Of a stretch of DNA of 64,000 bases, positions 19,645 through 28,792 are shown piece after piece. The stretch's first letter is position 1. Each line of letters opens with the position of its first letter. The position numbers and the translations under genes were made by a program. This stretch comes from Alphaproteobacteria bacterium (GTDB lineage: Bacteria > Pseudomonadota > Alphaproteobacteria > TMED109): assembly GCA_022825235.1 (NCBI GenBank), contig JAJDYI010000004.1, positions 124,001 through 188,000 of the forward strand. The letters run 5' to 3'. Under the pieces are notes generated by a model, which worked only from the letters and a program-made list of their open reading frames with translations, made no database searches and had not been told where the DNA came from.

Positions 19645-21234
19645 ATGGGCCGCGTCGTTCGATCGGTCGCTGCGATGGGGTGCGTGGTCGCCCTTGGCCT
19701 GGTCCGGGCGGCGGCCGCGCCTCCGGACGACATCTTCGTCATGGCCAAGGACGTCGGCGACGTCATCACGCTGGACCCGGCCGAGGTCTTCGAGTTCACG
19801 GCCGGCGAGATCGTCGCGAACGTGTACGACCGGTTGATGATGTTCGAACCCGAACATCCGGGGCAGATTGCCGGAGGGGTTGCCGAGAACTACGCGATCA
19901 GCGACGACGGAAGGACCATCGTGTTCCGGATCCGCGACGGGCTCCGGTTTCACTCGGGCAACCCGGTGCGTCCGGAGGACGTCGAGTTCTCGCTCGAACG
20001 GGTGGTCAAGCTCAACCGGACTCCCGCCTTCATCGTCACCCAGTTCGGCTGGAACGCCGGCAATGTCGAGGATCTGATCCAGGTCGTCGACGCCCGCCAC
20101 CTGCGCATCGAGGTCACCGAGGGGCTCTCCCCGGGCCTGATCCTGAACGCCCTGTCCGCTGGCGTGGCGTCGGTGGTCGACCGGGAGCTCGTGCTGGCGC
20201 ATGCGGCGGACGGTGATCTCGGCCACGCGTGGCTGAAGACGCACAGCGCCGGCTCCGGCGCATTCCGGCTCGGGAGGTGGAAGGCGAACGAATACATCGC
20301 GCTGGAGGCGAATCCCCACTACCGGCGTGGCGCACCGGCGATGCGGCGCGTGTTCCTGCGGCACGTGCCCGAACCGTCCGCCCAGCGGCTGCTGTTGGAA
20401 CGGGGTGACGTCGACATGGCCCGCAATCTCACACCCGACCAGATCGGGGCGCTGGCAGAGCACGCAGACCTCGCGGTCGACAGCTATCCGAAGGGGGCAA
20501 TCGTCTATCTGGCCGCGAACGCCGGCCATCCGGTCCTCGGCAACTCTGCGGTCGTTCAGGCGTTGCGGTACGCGATCGATTACCGGGGGATGGCCGATTC
20601 GTTCCTGGCCGGGCAGTTCGCCGTGCACCAGGCCTTCTGGCCGGCCGGCCTCTGGGCCGGCTACACGGCGACCCCGTACGAACTCGACATCGAGAAGGCG
20701 AGATCCCTGCTCGAGGACGCGGGCCTCGAACCGTTCGACGTGCGCATCGACACCCTCACCAGCTCTCCCTTTCCGCAAATTGCGCAGTCTCTGCAGGCGA
20801 CCTTCGCCCAAGCGGGAATCCGTTCGCGGATCGTCATGCAGGACGGCAGGACGCTCTGGCCCAGATACCGGGCAAGGAAGCACGAACTGATCATTGCCCG
20901 CTGGTCGCCAGATTACATGGACCCTCATGCCAACGCCGACGCGTTCGCCCGCAACCCTGACAACCGGCCGGAGGCCGGGCTCGCCGGCGTGCTGGCCTGG
21001 CGCAATGCGTGGGCATCGGAGGACATCAACGCAAAGACAATCGAGGCGCGCGACACGCGAGACCTCGCCGCGCGTGAAAGGATGTACCAGGAACTCCAGA
21101 GGCGTCTGCAGACCGAGGGGCCGTACGCCATCATGTTTCAGCAGATCGACCAGATCGTGCGCCGCCGGCATGTCGAGGGCTTCGTGTCCGGCGTGAATTT
21201 CGATCACGTCTACTACCGGATGGTCACCAAGTAA
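19645..21234 (+). CDS. ABC transporter substrate-binding protein, family 5 (Dpp/Opp type)
   Basis: A 529-residue periplasmic binding protein for a peptide/nickel-type ABC importer. It has a signal peptide (MGRVVRSVAAMGCVVALGLV ending near AAA, residue 24). The SBP family 5 signature region is VRPEDVEFSLERVVKL; typical segments GSGAFRLGRWKANEYIALEANPHY and LRYAIDYRGMADSFLAGQFA follow. No lipobox cysteine is obvious, so it is probably soluble. The ATG was chosen because GAGAGGAAAG precedes it and it gives a clean signal sequence; the frame is open further upstream. The substrate is not determined; relatives take up peptides, opines or nickel chelates. First gene of a five-gene importer unit. 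Confidence 0.9.
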   Translation: MGRVVRSVAAMGCVVALGLVRAAAAPPDDIFVMAKDVGDVITLDPAEVFEFTAGEIVANVYDRLMMFEPEHPGQIAGGVAENYAISDDGRTIVFRIRDGLRFHSGNPVRPEDVEFSLERVVKLNRTPAFIVTQFGWNAGNVEDLIQVVDARHLRIEVTEGLSPGLILNALSAGVASVVDRELVLAHAADGDLGHAWLKTHSAGSGAFRLGRWKANEYIALEANPHYRRGAPAMRRVFLRHVPEPSAQRLLLERGDVDMARNLTPDQIGALAEHADLAVDSYPKGAIVYLAANAGHPVLGNSAVVQALRYAIDYRGMADSFLAGQFAVHQAFWPAGLWAGYTATPYELDIEKARSLLEDAGLEPFDVRIDTLTSSPFPQIAQSLQATFAQAGIRSRIVMQDGRTLWPRYRARKHELIIARWSPDYMDPHANADAFARNPDNRPEAGLAGVLAWRNAWASEDINAKTIEARDTRDLAARERMYQELQRRLQTEGPYAIMFQQIDQIVRRRHVEGFVSGVNFDHVYYRMVTK

Positions 21235-21258
21235 CCGGCCGTCAACGGAGGCAGCCAG

Positions 21259-22323
21259 ATGCCCGAGGGGAGGACCGGCAGTCAGCTGGACCGGAACCGG
21301 AGCTCACTCCTTGTCCAGGCGCCGCGCCAAATCGCCGGCACGGCCCTCTCCCTGGCCCTGACCTTTGCCGGCCTGACCGCCGTGACCTTCGTGATTGCGC
21401 GCGTCATGCCGGCCGATCCGGTGTTGGCGATCGTCGGCGACCGGGCTCATCAGGATGTCTACGACGCGGTCTACCGGGAACTGGGCCTCGACCAGCCGAT
21501 CTTCGTGCAGTACCTGCGTTATCTCGGCCAGCTCTTCGAGGGCGACCTCGGGGTGTCGATCATGACGGCGCAGCCGGTGCTCGTCGATCTGCTGCGGTTT
21601 TTCCCCGCCACGCTGGAACTCGCCACCGTCGCGACGCTGCTGGGCGTCCTGGGTGGGGTTCCGCTGGGCGTGCTGGCGGCAGTCCGACAGGGCCGGTGGC
21701 TCGATCACCTGATCCGCGTCATCGGGCTGTTCGGCTATTCCGTGCCGGTGTTCTGGCTGGGCATGCTGGCGCTCTTCGTGCTCTACGCCAAGCTTGGCTG
21801 GGTGGCCGGGCCGGGCCGGATCGACATCTTCTTCGACGGCATGGTGGAGCCGGTGACCGGCCTGATCCTGGTGGACTCGGCCCTCGCGCGCGAGTGGGAG
21901 ATCTTCCGCAACGCGCTCGGGCACCTCGTGCTGCCCGCCGGCATCCTGGGGATCCATTCGCTCGCCTATCTCGCCCGCATGACCCGTCATTTCATGCTGG
22001 AGCAGCTGGGGCAGGAGTACATCCTCGCCGCGCGGGTCAAGGGGGTGCCCGAGCGGGCCGTGATCTGGCGACACGCGTTTCGCAACGTGCTGGTCCAGCT
22101 GATCACGATCGTGGGCCTCACCTATGCGTCGCTGCTCGAAGGCTCGGTGCTGACCGAGACGGTCTTTGCCTGGCCCGGAATCGGGCAGTACATCACCAGC
22201 TCGCTCTTCAACAACGACATGAGCGCAGTCCTCGGCGGCACCATCGTGGTGGGCGTCTGCTTCGTCGGGATCAACATGGGCTCCGACTTGCTCTACCGCC
22301 TCGTGGATCCGAGGGCGCGATGA
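21259..22323 (+). CDS. ABC transporter permease, DppB type
   Basis: Inner-membrane permease of 354 residues. The first membrane helix (about 26-48) is followed by MPADPVLAIVGDRAHQDVYD and LGLDQPIFVQYLRYLGQLFEGDLGVSI, the N-terminal features of DppB/OppB. The coupling EAA-type loop is EYILAARVKGVPERAVIWRHAFRN, near residues 253-276. Six membrane segments are expected. Its stop overlaps the next permease start (ATGA, 22320-22323). It pairs with the DppC-type permease to form the channel. Confidence 0.92.
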   Translation: MPEGRTGSQLDRNRSSLLVQAPRQIAGTALSLALTFAGLTAVTFVIARVMPADPVLAIVGDRAHQDVYDAVYRELGLDQPIFVQYLRYLGQLFEGDLGVSIMTAQPVLVDLLRFFPATLELATVATLLGVLGGVPLGVLAAVRQGRWLDHLIRVIGLFGYSVPVFWLGMLALFVLYAKLGWVAGPGRIDIFFDGMVEPVTGLILVDSALAREWEIFRNALGHLVLPAGILGIHSLAYLARMTRHFMLEQLGQEYILAARVKGVPERAVIWRHAFRNVLVQLITIVGLTYASLLEGSVLTETVFAWPGIGQYITSSLFNNDMSAVLGGTIVVGVCFVGINMGSDLLYRLVDPRAR

Positions 22324-23219
22324 GTGCAGTCCGGGCCTGGCTCCTGGTCGACGTTCCGCGGTCGCGCTGGCAGGCGCGGTGCCAGCGGTTCTTTCTCGGC
22401 TGGCTGGCGTTCCGCCAGAACGCTGGTGCCGTGGCCGGCCTGGCGATCGTCGCGGCGCTGGTCGCCGCCGCGCTGCTCGCACCGTGGATCTCGGGCTCGA
22501 CCGGCGTCGTACCCGATCTGGGCAATCGGCTCCAGCCGCCGGGCGCCGCTTTCTGGTTCGGCACCGACGAACTGGGACGCGACATCTTCGACCGGATTGT
22601 GTGGGGGTCCCGGATCACCCTCTACATCGTCGGGCTGGTGACCGTCATCGTCGTGCCGATCGGGCTCGCCGTCGGCGTTGTCGCGGGCTACGTCGGTGGC
22701 TGGCTCGACAGTGCCCTCATGCGCCTGACCGATATCTTTCTCGCGTTTCCTCGGCTGATCCTGGCGCTCGCGTTCGTGGCCGCCCTCGGGCCGGGACTCG
22801 AGAACGCGGTGCTGGCCATCGCGCTCACGGCCTGGTCACCGTACGCTCGCATCGCTCGGGCCGAAGCCCTCACGCTCCGCCACAGTGACTTCATCCTTGC
22901 CGCGCGCTCGCAGGGGATTCCGCACCACCGAGTTCTCGCGGGCCACGTGGCCCCGATGTGCATGTCGTCGGTCATCGTGCGTCTCACCCTCGACATGGCC
23001 GGGATCATCCTGACGGCTGCGGGCCTCGGCTTCCTCGGCCTCGGGGCGCAGCCGCCGACCCCGGAGTGGGGGGCAATGATCGCGCTCGGACGCGATTACC
23101 TCCTGGACCAGTGGTGGGTGCCCGCGTTTCCCGGTCTCGCGATCCTTGTGGTCAGTCTCGGCTTCAATCTGCTGGGGGACGGGCTCCGTGACGTGCTGGA
23201 TCCGAAGAGCAGGAGCTAG
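22320..23219 (+). CDS. ABC transporter permease, DppC type
   Basis: Second permease of the importer, 299 residues. It has an N-terminal OppC-like region (WLAFRQNAGAVAGLAIVAALV), WFGTDELGRDIFDRIVWGSR (the DELGRD motif typical of DppC), and the EAA loop ILAARSQGIPHHRVLAGHVAP. The ATG overlaps the DppB-type stop. Six bases separate it from the ATPase gene downstream. Confidence 0.93.
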   Translation: MSAVRAWLLVDVPRSRWQARCQRFFLGWLAFRQNAGAVAGLAIVAALVAAALLAPWISGSTGVVPDLGNRLQPPGAAFWFGTDELGRDIFDRIVWGSRITLYIVGLVTVIVVPIGLAVGVVAGYVGGWLDSALMRLTDIFLAFPRLILALAFVAALGPGLENAVLAIALTAWSPYARIARAEALTLRHSDFILAARSQGIPHHRVLAGHVAPMCMSSVIVRLTLDMAGIILTAAGLGFLGLGAQPPTPEWGAMIALGRDYLLDQWWVPAFPGLAILVVSLGFNLLGDGLRDVLDPKSRS

Positions 23220-23225
23220 GGAACG

Positions 23226-24068
23226 GTGAAGCGCCGGGATCCGCTTCTCATCGTCGACGGGTTGCGCGTGACGTTTGACACGCCGCGCGGGCCCGTGGCG
23301 GCCGTGCGCGACGTGAGCTTCGTCCTCGGGCGGGAAAAGCTGGGCATCGTCGGCGAATCCGGATCGGGGAAGTCGCAGACCGGTCGGGCGCTGCTCGGTC
23401 TCCTGGCCCGGAACGGACGCATGGCGGCGCGGCAGCTCGCCTTCGACAACGTGGATCTCCTGCGCGCCGGCGAAGGGGAGCGGCGGGCGCTCCGCGGCGG
23501 GCGCATCTCGATGATCCTGCAGGATCCCAAGTTCTCGCTGAACCCGGTCATGACGGTCGGTGAGCAGATCGTCGAGGCCTTCCGCGTGCACGCGAACGTG
23601 TCCCGGCGCGAGGCGCGGCTGCGGGCACTCGCGATGCTGGAGGCAGTGCACATTCGGGAGCCCGGACACGTATTCGACGCCTGGCCGCACGAGCTCTCGG
23701 GCGGCATGGGCCAGCGGGTCATGATCGCGATCATGATGGTTCCGGAGCCCGATCTCCTCATCGCGGATGAGCCGACTTCGGCACTCGACGTCACGGTCCG
23801 CCTCCAGGTTCTCGCGCTGCTCGACGACATGCTCGCGCGGCGGGGAGCCGCGCTGATCTTCATCAGCCACGACCTCAATTTGGTGGGGTCGTTCTGCGAC
23901 CGGGTCCTGGTGATGTACGCGGGCCGGGTGGTCGAGACCCTCAGGGCGGACGAGCTCCAGTCGGCGCGCCACCCCTATACGCGTGGACTCCTCGCCTGCC
24001 AGCCTCGCGTGGACGGCGACGGGAGCGACCTGCCCACGCTCGACCGGGATCCGGCGTGGTTGCGATGA
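23226..24068 (+). CDS. ABC transporter ATP-binding protein, DppD type
   Basis: One of two ATPase subunits, 280 residues. Walker A is GESGSGKS (near 40-47), the signature ELSGGMGQRVMIA, Walker B DLLIADEPTSALD, and the H-loop in FISHDL. The C-terminal extension HPYTRGLLACQP is the oligopeptide-ABC C-terminal motif. The GTG start follows the permease by 6 bases. The signature has GGMGQR, the usual form for DppD/OppD. Its stop overlaps the second ATPase start (ATGA, 24065-24068). Confidence 0.93.
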   Translation: MKRRDPLLIVDGLRVTFDTPRGPVAAVRDVSFVLGREKLGIVGESGSGKSQTGRALLGLLARNGRMAARQLAFDNVDLLRAGEGERRALRGGRISMILQDPKFSLNPVMTVGEQIVEAFRVHANVSRREARLRALAMLEAVHIREPGHVFDAWPHELSGGMGQRVMIAIMMVPEPDLLIADEPTSALDVTVRLQVLALLDDMLARRGAALIFISHDLNLVGSFCDRVLVMYAGRVVETLRADELQSARHPYTRGLLACQPRVDGDGSDLPTLDRDPAWLR

Positions 24069-24865
24069 GCCGGGCATCGGCGATCGAGATCGCGGGCCTG
24101 GATGTCACCTTCGGCCGTGGCAGGCGCGCGTTTCGGGCCGTCCGAGACGCCAGTTTTTCGGTCACGGCCGGCAGCAGCTTCGGGCTTGTGGGCGAATCCG
24201 GCTCAGGCAAGACGACCGTCTTGCGGGCGCTGGCGGGGCTCCTGCCGCCGGCCGCCCGGATCCGGGGGGAGATGCGGCTGCATGGCGAGCCGCTCCGGCC
24301 CGCCCGTTCGCGCCCGCTTCGTCGTCGCCTGCAGATGGTGTTTCAGGATCCCTACGGCTCCCTCCATCCGCGCCATACGGTAGACCGGATACTCGGTGAG
24401 CCGGCGCGGGTCCATGGCCTCGATTCGATCGATCGCCGGATCGTCGACGCGCTCGCGGACGTGGGTCTCGATGCGTCGTTCCGCTTCCGCTTCCCGCACC
24501 AGCTGTCGGGCGGTCAACGCCAGCGGATCGCGATTGCCCGCGCGCTGATCATCGAGCCCGCCATTGTCCTGCTGGACGAGCCGACATCGGCTCTCGACGT
24601 CTCGGTGCAGGCGGAGATCCTGAACCTGCTGCAGCGGCTCCGGCGGGAACACGCGCTCACCTTCGTGCTGGTCAGTCATGATCTTGCCGTGGTGAGCCAC
24701 ATGTGCGAGGCGCTGGCGGTCATGCGGGCCGGGGAGGTCATCGAAAATGCGGGGGTGGAGACGCTGCGCGCTGACGCCCTGCGGCATGAGTACTCGCGCG
24801 AGCTGCTCCAGGCCGCACAGGGCTACCGGACCACGCCTGCCGGGATGCCGCCGGCGGAACGGTAG
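24065..24865 (+). CDS. ABC transporter ATP-binding protein, DppF type
   Basis: Second ATPase subunit, 266 residues. Walker A is GESGSGKT, the Q-loop MVFQDPYGSLHPRHTV is typical of DppF/OppF, the signature is QLSGGQRQRIAIARAL, and Walker B is IVLLDEPTSALDVSVQ. The C-terminal oligopeptide extension is shorter than in most DppF proteins and reads HEYSRELLQAAQ. The start chosen (MSRASAIEIAG) overlaps the DppD-type stop. A DUF1989 gene follows after 187 bases. Confidence 0.92.
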   Translation: MSRASAIEIAGLDVTFGRGRRAFRAVRDASFSVTAGSSFGLVGESGSGKTTVLRALAGLLPPAARIRGEMRLHGEPLRPARSRPLRRRLQMVFQDPYGSLHPRHTVDRILGEPARVHGLDSIDRRIVDALADVGLDASFRFRFPHQLSGGQRQRIAIARALIIEPAIVLLDEPTSALDVSVQAEILNLLQRLRREHALTFVLVSHDLAVVSHMCEALAVMRAGEVIENAGVETLRADALRHEYSRELLQAAQGYRTTPAGMPPAER

Positions 24866-25052
24866 GGTTCCTGCGCCTCGGACTGTGCTGCAGGCACACC
24901 GGGCGTTCTACCTTCGCTTTCGGCCGGTTGATCCGGAGGCGCGCAACCACGGCTGTCTGGACGGGCGCCGCGGCGCGGCTGCTGTCGCGCTCGCCCATCC
25001 GTTTGACGGGACGGGCCACGTGAATCGATGAGAACCAGGAAAGGAGCAGGCG

Positions 25053-25916
25053 ATGGCAGTTCCAGCGCAAAACCGGGAGCCTGCGGACGCAGCCGAACGC
25101 CGATCAGCTGCAGCCGTGACCGTCTACCGGGCGGAGCAACTGCCGCCGTACGACCGAGCGTTCTACGAGTCGGTGCGCGACGGCATGATTCGGGTCGACG
25201 CGATCACCGTGCCGCCCCGCGACGCGTGTGCCTTCGAGGTGCCTGCAGGTCATCTCTTTCGCGTTGCCAACGTCGCCGGCCCGCAGGTGGGCGACTTGAA
25301 TTTGTGGAACGCGGCCGACCTCTCGGAACGGTTCTACAGCGGGAAGACCCGCGCCCTGCATGCCACCCATGTGAGCACCGGGGACCGCCTGTGGAGCAAC
25401 TTTCCCTGGCTCCGCGCGATGGCCACGATCACGCACGACACCCTCGACTGGTACGGGTTCGATCAGTCGGGCGCGGGTGTCCATGACGTGATCGGCACGC
25501 GCTGCGATCCCTATACACACCATTTGTTGACCGGGGCGGACTATCACCGGTGCTGCCACTCGAACCTGACCCGGGCGGTCGCCGCGGCGCGGGACCTTCC
25601 GCTGGCGAAAGCGGAGTCGCACGTGCATGACGTCGTGAACCTGTTCATGTGTACCGGCTACCAGCGCGGCACCAACCAGTACTTCATGAAGGCGAGTCCG
25701 GCGAGGCGCGGCGACTTCGTCGAACTGTTCGCGGAGATCGACCTGCTGGTCGCGCTGTCGGCCTGCCCCGGCGGTGACTGTGGCGCCGGTCATTCCAGCG
25801 ATCGTGCCACCTGTCATCCGCTGGGCGTGGAGATCTTCCGGCCGAAGGAGGGCCGTCTGGCCGGTTGGCGGCCCGCACCGCCCAACGGATACCGCGGCCG
25901 TCACGGCGTCAAGTGA
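25053..25916 (+). CDS. DUF1989 family protein (urea carboxylase-associated type)
   Basis: A 287-residue DUF1989 protein. Family members include the urea-carboxylase-associated proteins and, in pairs, the carboxyguanidine deiminase CgdAB, so a small nitrogen compound is a likely substrate class. Seen are the conserved blocks GHLFRVANVAGPQVGDLNLW, WSNFPWLRAMATITHDTLDW, GTRCDPYTHHLLTG, NLFMCTGY and ACPGGDCGAG with several conserved cysteines and histidines that could bind a metal. AAAGGAGCAGG precedes the ATG. Here it is single, not a pair, and follows a Dpp-type importer, which suggests it acts on what the importer brings in (inference). Neither urea carboxylase nor allophanate hydrolase is in view. 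Confidence 0.85.
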   Translation: MAVPAQNREPADAAERRSAAAVTVYRAEQLPPYDRAFYESVRDGMIRVDAITVPPRDACAFEVPAGHLFRVANVAGPQVGDLNLWNAADLSERFYSGKTRALHATHVSTGDRLWSNFPWLRAMATITHDTLDWYGFDQSGAGVHDVIGTRCDPYTHHLLTGADYHRCCHSNLTRAVAAARDLPLAKAESHVHDVVNLFMCTGYQRGTNQYFMKASPARRGDFVELFAEIDLLVALSACPGGDCGAGHSSDRATCHPLGVEIFRPKEGRLAGWRPAPPNGYRGRHGVK

Positions 25917-26174
25917 TCTTGCACAGACGATCCGAGCGCGTTGCACGGCGTTGATCCGCCCGTTGCCGCCATAGTCGTCAGGTGCCGGCGGCGGCCACAA
26001 CGGTCGGGGTACGTGCATCTCCCGCCCCCGGGGTTAGGCCGCGCCAATTGCCGCGCACCATCCGGCGGTGCTCGGGCCCGTCATCGGCGGTGGCGTCGTG
26101 CTGGGCGTCCTTGCGTAGCGCGGAAGGGTGCAGAGGCATCGTGCGAACGAGACTCTTTGGGCTCGCAGCGACCG

Positions 26175-26810
26175 TCATGACTTCGTGGGGGCAATGACAC
26201 CCTCCGATGCCGGCTCCATCGGGACATGCCCGGGCTCCTCTTGGACCCGGGCGAGCCAGTCACGGACGGCCGGATAGCGCTCAATTTCGAAGCCTCCCTC
26301 ATTCGCAACATGGGTGTACGCGTACAGCGCCACATCAGCGATGGTCATTGCATCTCCGCCAAACCAGTTGCCGTCGCGCAGGTGTCCCTCCATGACAGTG
26401 AGCGCGGCATTGCCGCCCTCCCGCTTCTCAGGAAGCAGGGCGCGTTGCGCCGACGTCATCTCGACGTGCTGAATCCAGTGGCGTGCGACCGCAATAAACG
26501 GCTCGTGGCTGTACTGCTCGAAGAACATCCACTGGAGCGAGATGGCCCGGGCCAAGGGATCGGACGGGAGGAACCGCGAGCCTTCTGCCAAGTAGAAGAG
26601 GATCGCATTGGACTCGGCCAGGCAGGTGCCGTCTTCCAGCTCGAGGACGGGGATTCTCCCGTTGCGGTTTCGGCTTAGGAACTCTGGTGTTCTGGTCTCG
26701 CCTTTCAGGATGTCGACCTCGACGCGCTCGTACGCTTGGCCCAGATGGGCGAGCAGCAGCCGGGGCTTGTAGCCGTTCCCGGACAGATGATTGTCGTACA
26801 GGCGCAACAT
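26175..26810 (-). CDS. Glutathione S-transferase family protein
   Basis: A 211-residue two-domain GST. The N-terminal thioredoxin-like domain (MLRLYDNHLSGNGYKPRLLL) has the serine region expected at the glutathione thiol. GRIPVLELEDGTCLAESNAI contains the cis-proline and the ES motif that binds the gamma-glutamyl group. The C-terminal helical domain carries MTIADVALYAYTHVANEGG with the N-capping/hydrophobic-staple aspartate. The conjugated substrate is unknown. It sits alone between the DUF1989 gene (convergent) and soeC, with 272 bases before soeC in which I see nothing definite. Confidence 0.9.
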   Translation of the reverse strand: MLRLYDNHLSGNGYKPRLLLAHLGQAYERVEVDILKGETRTPEFLSRNRNGRIPVLELEDGTCLAESNAILFYLAEGSRFLPSDPLARAISLQWMFFEQYSHEPFIAVARHWIQHVEMTSAQRALLPEKREGGNAALTVMEGHLRDGNWFGGDAMTIADVALYAYTHVANEGGFEIERYPAVRDWLARVQEEPGHVPMEPASEGVIAPTKS

Positions 26811-27082
26811 CGGTGTCTCCTTGGGTGCAACGGGGAAGGCCCTGGCTCTGGAATCCGTTCGCGATGGAGACTATCCGGCCTGAGTCGGCACCGAGCACAC
26901 CTGCGTCCAACGAGCGCCGAGAACAACGGACAGGAGGGTCATCGCTCGCCTGAAGGAGGGAGCCAATCCTCCCGCGAGCGCCCTCACGCTTGGGGGACGC
27001 CTCTCTTACCGGAAATGCCGGCAGCCGCTGGCTCGGTGCCGGTGCGGTCGCGTCGGAACGAGCCCGAATGCGACTGGCCAGC

Positions 27083-28030
27083 TCAAGCAGCCTGGGCGCC
27101 GTGATAGAACGTCACGACGTGCTTGGCTTCGGCGAAGAACAGCCAGCGCTCCACCACCACCCCCACGGACCCGGAGAGCGCGGCCGCCGCTGCCGCGCAG
27201 GCTGCGGTCCAGGAAGCGGTCTCAGCCGCCACGACGGTGAGCACGAACGGAAGTGCAAACAGGAAGACGTACCCGTGGCGCCGGAGCTTTGCCGCGTGCT
27301 TGCGGGCAATCCGGTAGCCCATCTCTCGGGTCACATAGGTCGTTTGGGTTCGGGGCGGGTCCAGCAGACGTACCTTCCCGATGGGACCCAGTCCGGTCGC
27401 GGTTTCCGGGGTCGAAGCAGCCCGGGTTCTTCCGATGAAACGCCAATATCGCCACTTGATGTAGAGCGCGGGGAGCAGCGTCAGGAGGACGACCAGCGGG
27501 GCCTGGGCCGTGTCGTGCCCGAACAACAGGAGGATGGCATGGAGCCAGAGCGCACCGGTGAAGAGGGCGAGGGAGAGATAGGTCGGGACGACCCATCGAT
27601 TGCACCAGGCATGGATCGGGCGAAGGGTCGCATAGATCATGCCCGTCGAATAGACGGTGAAACCGGCCAGAACGGCCGCCGCGAGGCCGCAGAAGCGCCA
27701 GATCCCGCCGACGTCCCCGAAGCCGATCCAGCCGGCCGCAAACAGTCCTGCCGGCACATAGGTCATGGTGGCCAGCACGCCCTCGCGGGAGAGCCAGCTT
27801 GAGCGCCACTGCGTATAGGCGCGCAGTACGCGCTCCGGGTGCCCGAGGTGCCGCATCGACGACAGCAGGCCGAAGGTGACGGCGGTGAGAGCGATTCCCA
27901 GGGAGACCAGCCCCAGCGAGCGGCTGGCCGGGAGCATGTCCGCCTGTGCGAGCACGCCTAGCAGGATCAGGAGGCCGTAGCCCATCCCCGAGGCCGTGGT
28001 GAAGAAGATGACCGAGTAGGCGGGATGCAC
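27083..28030 (-). CDS. soeC: DmsC/SoeC-type membrane anchor subunit
   Basis: Quinone-reactive membrane anchor of a molybdoenzyme, 315 residues, with about eight hydrophobic segments (for example AYSVIFFTTASGMGYGLLIL near the start and YVFLFALPFVLTVVAAETAS later). It resembles the DMSO-reductase anchor family used by SoeABC, the cytoplasm-facing sulfite dehydrogenase of Allochromatium and Ruegeria. It ends ...HVVTFYHGAQAA. The start is a GTG 9 bases after soeB. Gene order soeA-soeB-soeC and the absence of a TAT signal on SoeA support a Soe-type rather than a periplasmic Dms-type enzyme. Confidence 0.82.
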   Translation of the reverse strand: MHPAYSVIFFTTASGMGYGLLILLGVLAQADMLPASRSLGLVSLGIALTAVTFGLLSSMRHLGHPERVLRAYTQWRSSWLSREGVLATMTYVPAGLFAAGWIGFGDVGGIWRFCGLAAAVLAGFTVYSTGMIYATLRPIHAWCNRWVVPTYLSLALFTGALWLHAILLLFGHDTAQAPLVVLLTLLPALYIKWRYWRFIGRTRAASTPETATGLGPIGKVRLLDPPRTQTTYVTREMGYRIARKHAAKLRRHGYVFLFALPFVLTVVAAETASWTAACAAAAAALSGSVGVVVERWLFFAEAKHVVTFYHGAQAA

Positions 28031-28039
28031 GGACTCTTC

Positions 28040-28792
28040 CTAGCGCGACAGCGTGGCATTGAGCCAGCGCAGAAATCGGCCGTCGCCCTCCGGTTCCGGT
28101 TCGGTCCCGGGCGAGGCCGCACTGCCGGTCGCGCTGGCCGCATCGTCGCGCTTCAGCCGTGGCGGCAGGTACTTGTTGACGGGGCGGTAATCCATTTCCG
28201 GCATCAGGTCATAGCCGCCGCGCTCGGCTACCAGACGCGCAACGGGCGACTCCGGATCCCCGAGATCCCCGAAATGGCGCGCCGAGGTGGGGCAGGCCGC
28301 CACGCAGGCGGGGACGCGCTCGACTTCTGGCAGGTTCGTGTTGTAGATGCGGTCGATGCAGAGCGTGCACTTCTTCATCACGCCCGCGTCGTGGTCATAT
28401 TCCCGTGCCCCGTACGGGCAGGCCCAGGAACACAGCTTGCACCCGATGCAGAGGTCCTCGTCGACCAGGACGATCCCGTCCTCCTGCCGCTTGTACGACG
28501 CGCCGGTCGGGCAGACGGTCACGCAGGCAGGCTCGTCGCAGTGCAGGCACGACCGGGGGAAATGCACCGTCCGACCGTCTGCGCCGTCGCCGGCTTCAAA
28601 GGCGTGAACCCGGTTGAACCAGACGCCCTCGGGGTCGGCCCCGTAGGGGTCCCAGTCCGGAAGTGGGGCGGCGACCCCGCCCGCGTTCCACTCCTTGCAG
28701 CTCAGGGCGCAGGCATGGCAGCCAACGCAGGTGTCGAGGTCAATGACGAGGCCGAGCTTCTTCGGTCCCGGATCGCGGGGGAGCGAGGTCAT
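28040..28792 (-). CDS. soeB: Four-cluster [4Fe-4S] electron-transfer subunit, SoeB type
   Basis: A 250-residue ferredoxin-like subunit passing electrons between the molybdenum subunit and the membrane anchor. Four cysteine clusters are visible: CVGCHACALSC near 22-32, CLHCDEPACVTVCP, CIGCKLCSWACP and CTLCIDR...CVAACP, as in DmsB/SoeB/NrfC proteins. The ATG overlaps the soeA stop (ATGA, 28789-28792). The C-terminal tail (about 205-250) is low in complexity, rich in Ala, Ser, Gly and Glu, and not conserved in the family as far as I know. Confidence 0.88.
   Translation of the reverse strand: MTSLPRDPGPKKLGLVIDLDTCVGCHACALSCKEWNAGGVAAPLPDWDPYGADPEGVWFNRVHAFEAGDGADGRTVHFPRSCLHCDEPACVTVCPTGASYKRQEDGIVLVDEDLCIGCKLCSWACPYGAREYDHDAGVMKKCTLCIDRIYNTNLPEVERVPACVAACPTSARHFGDLGDPESPVARLVAERGGYDLMPEMDYRPVNKYLPPRLKRDDAASATGSAASPGTEPEPEGDGRFLRWLNATLSR

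Noticed and set aside
19441-21207. 588-codon minus-strand frame opposite the ABC binding protein
   Set aside because: Antisense shadow of a conserved family 5 binding protein; composition is His/Asp/Arg-skewed.
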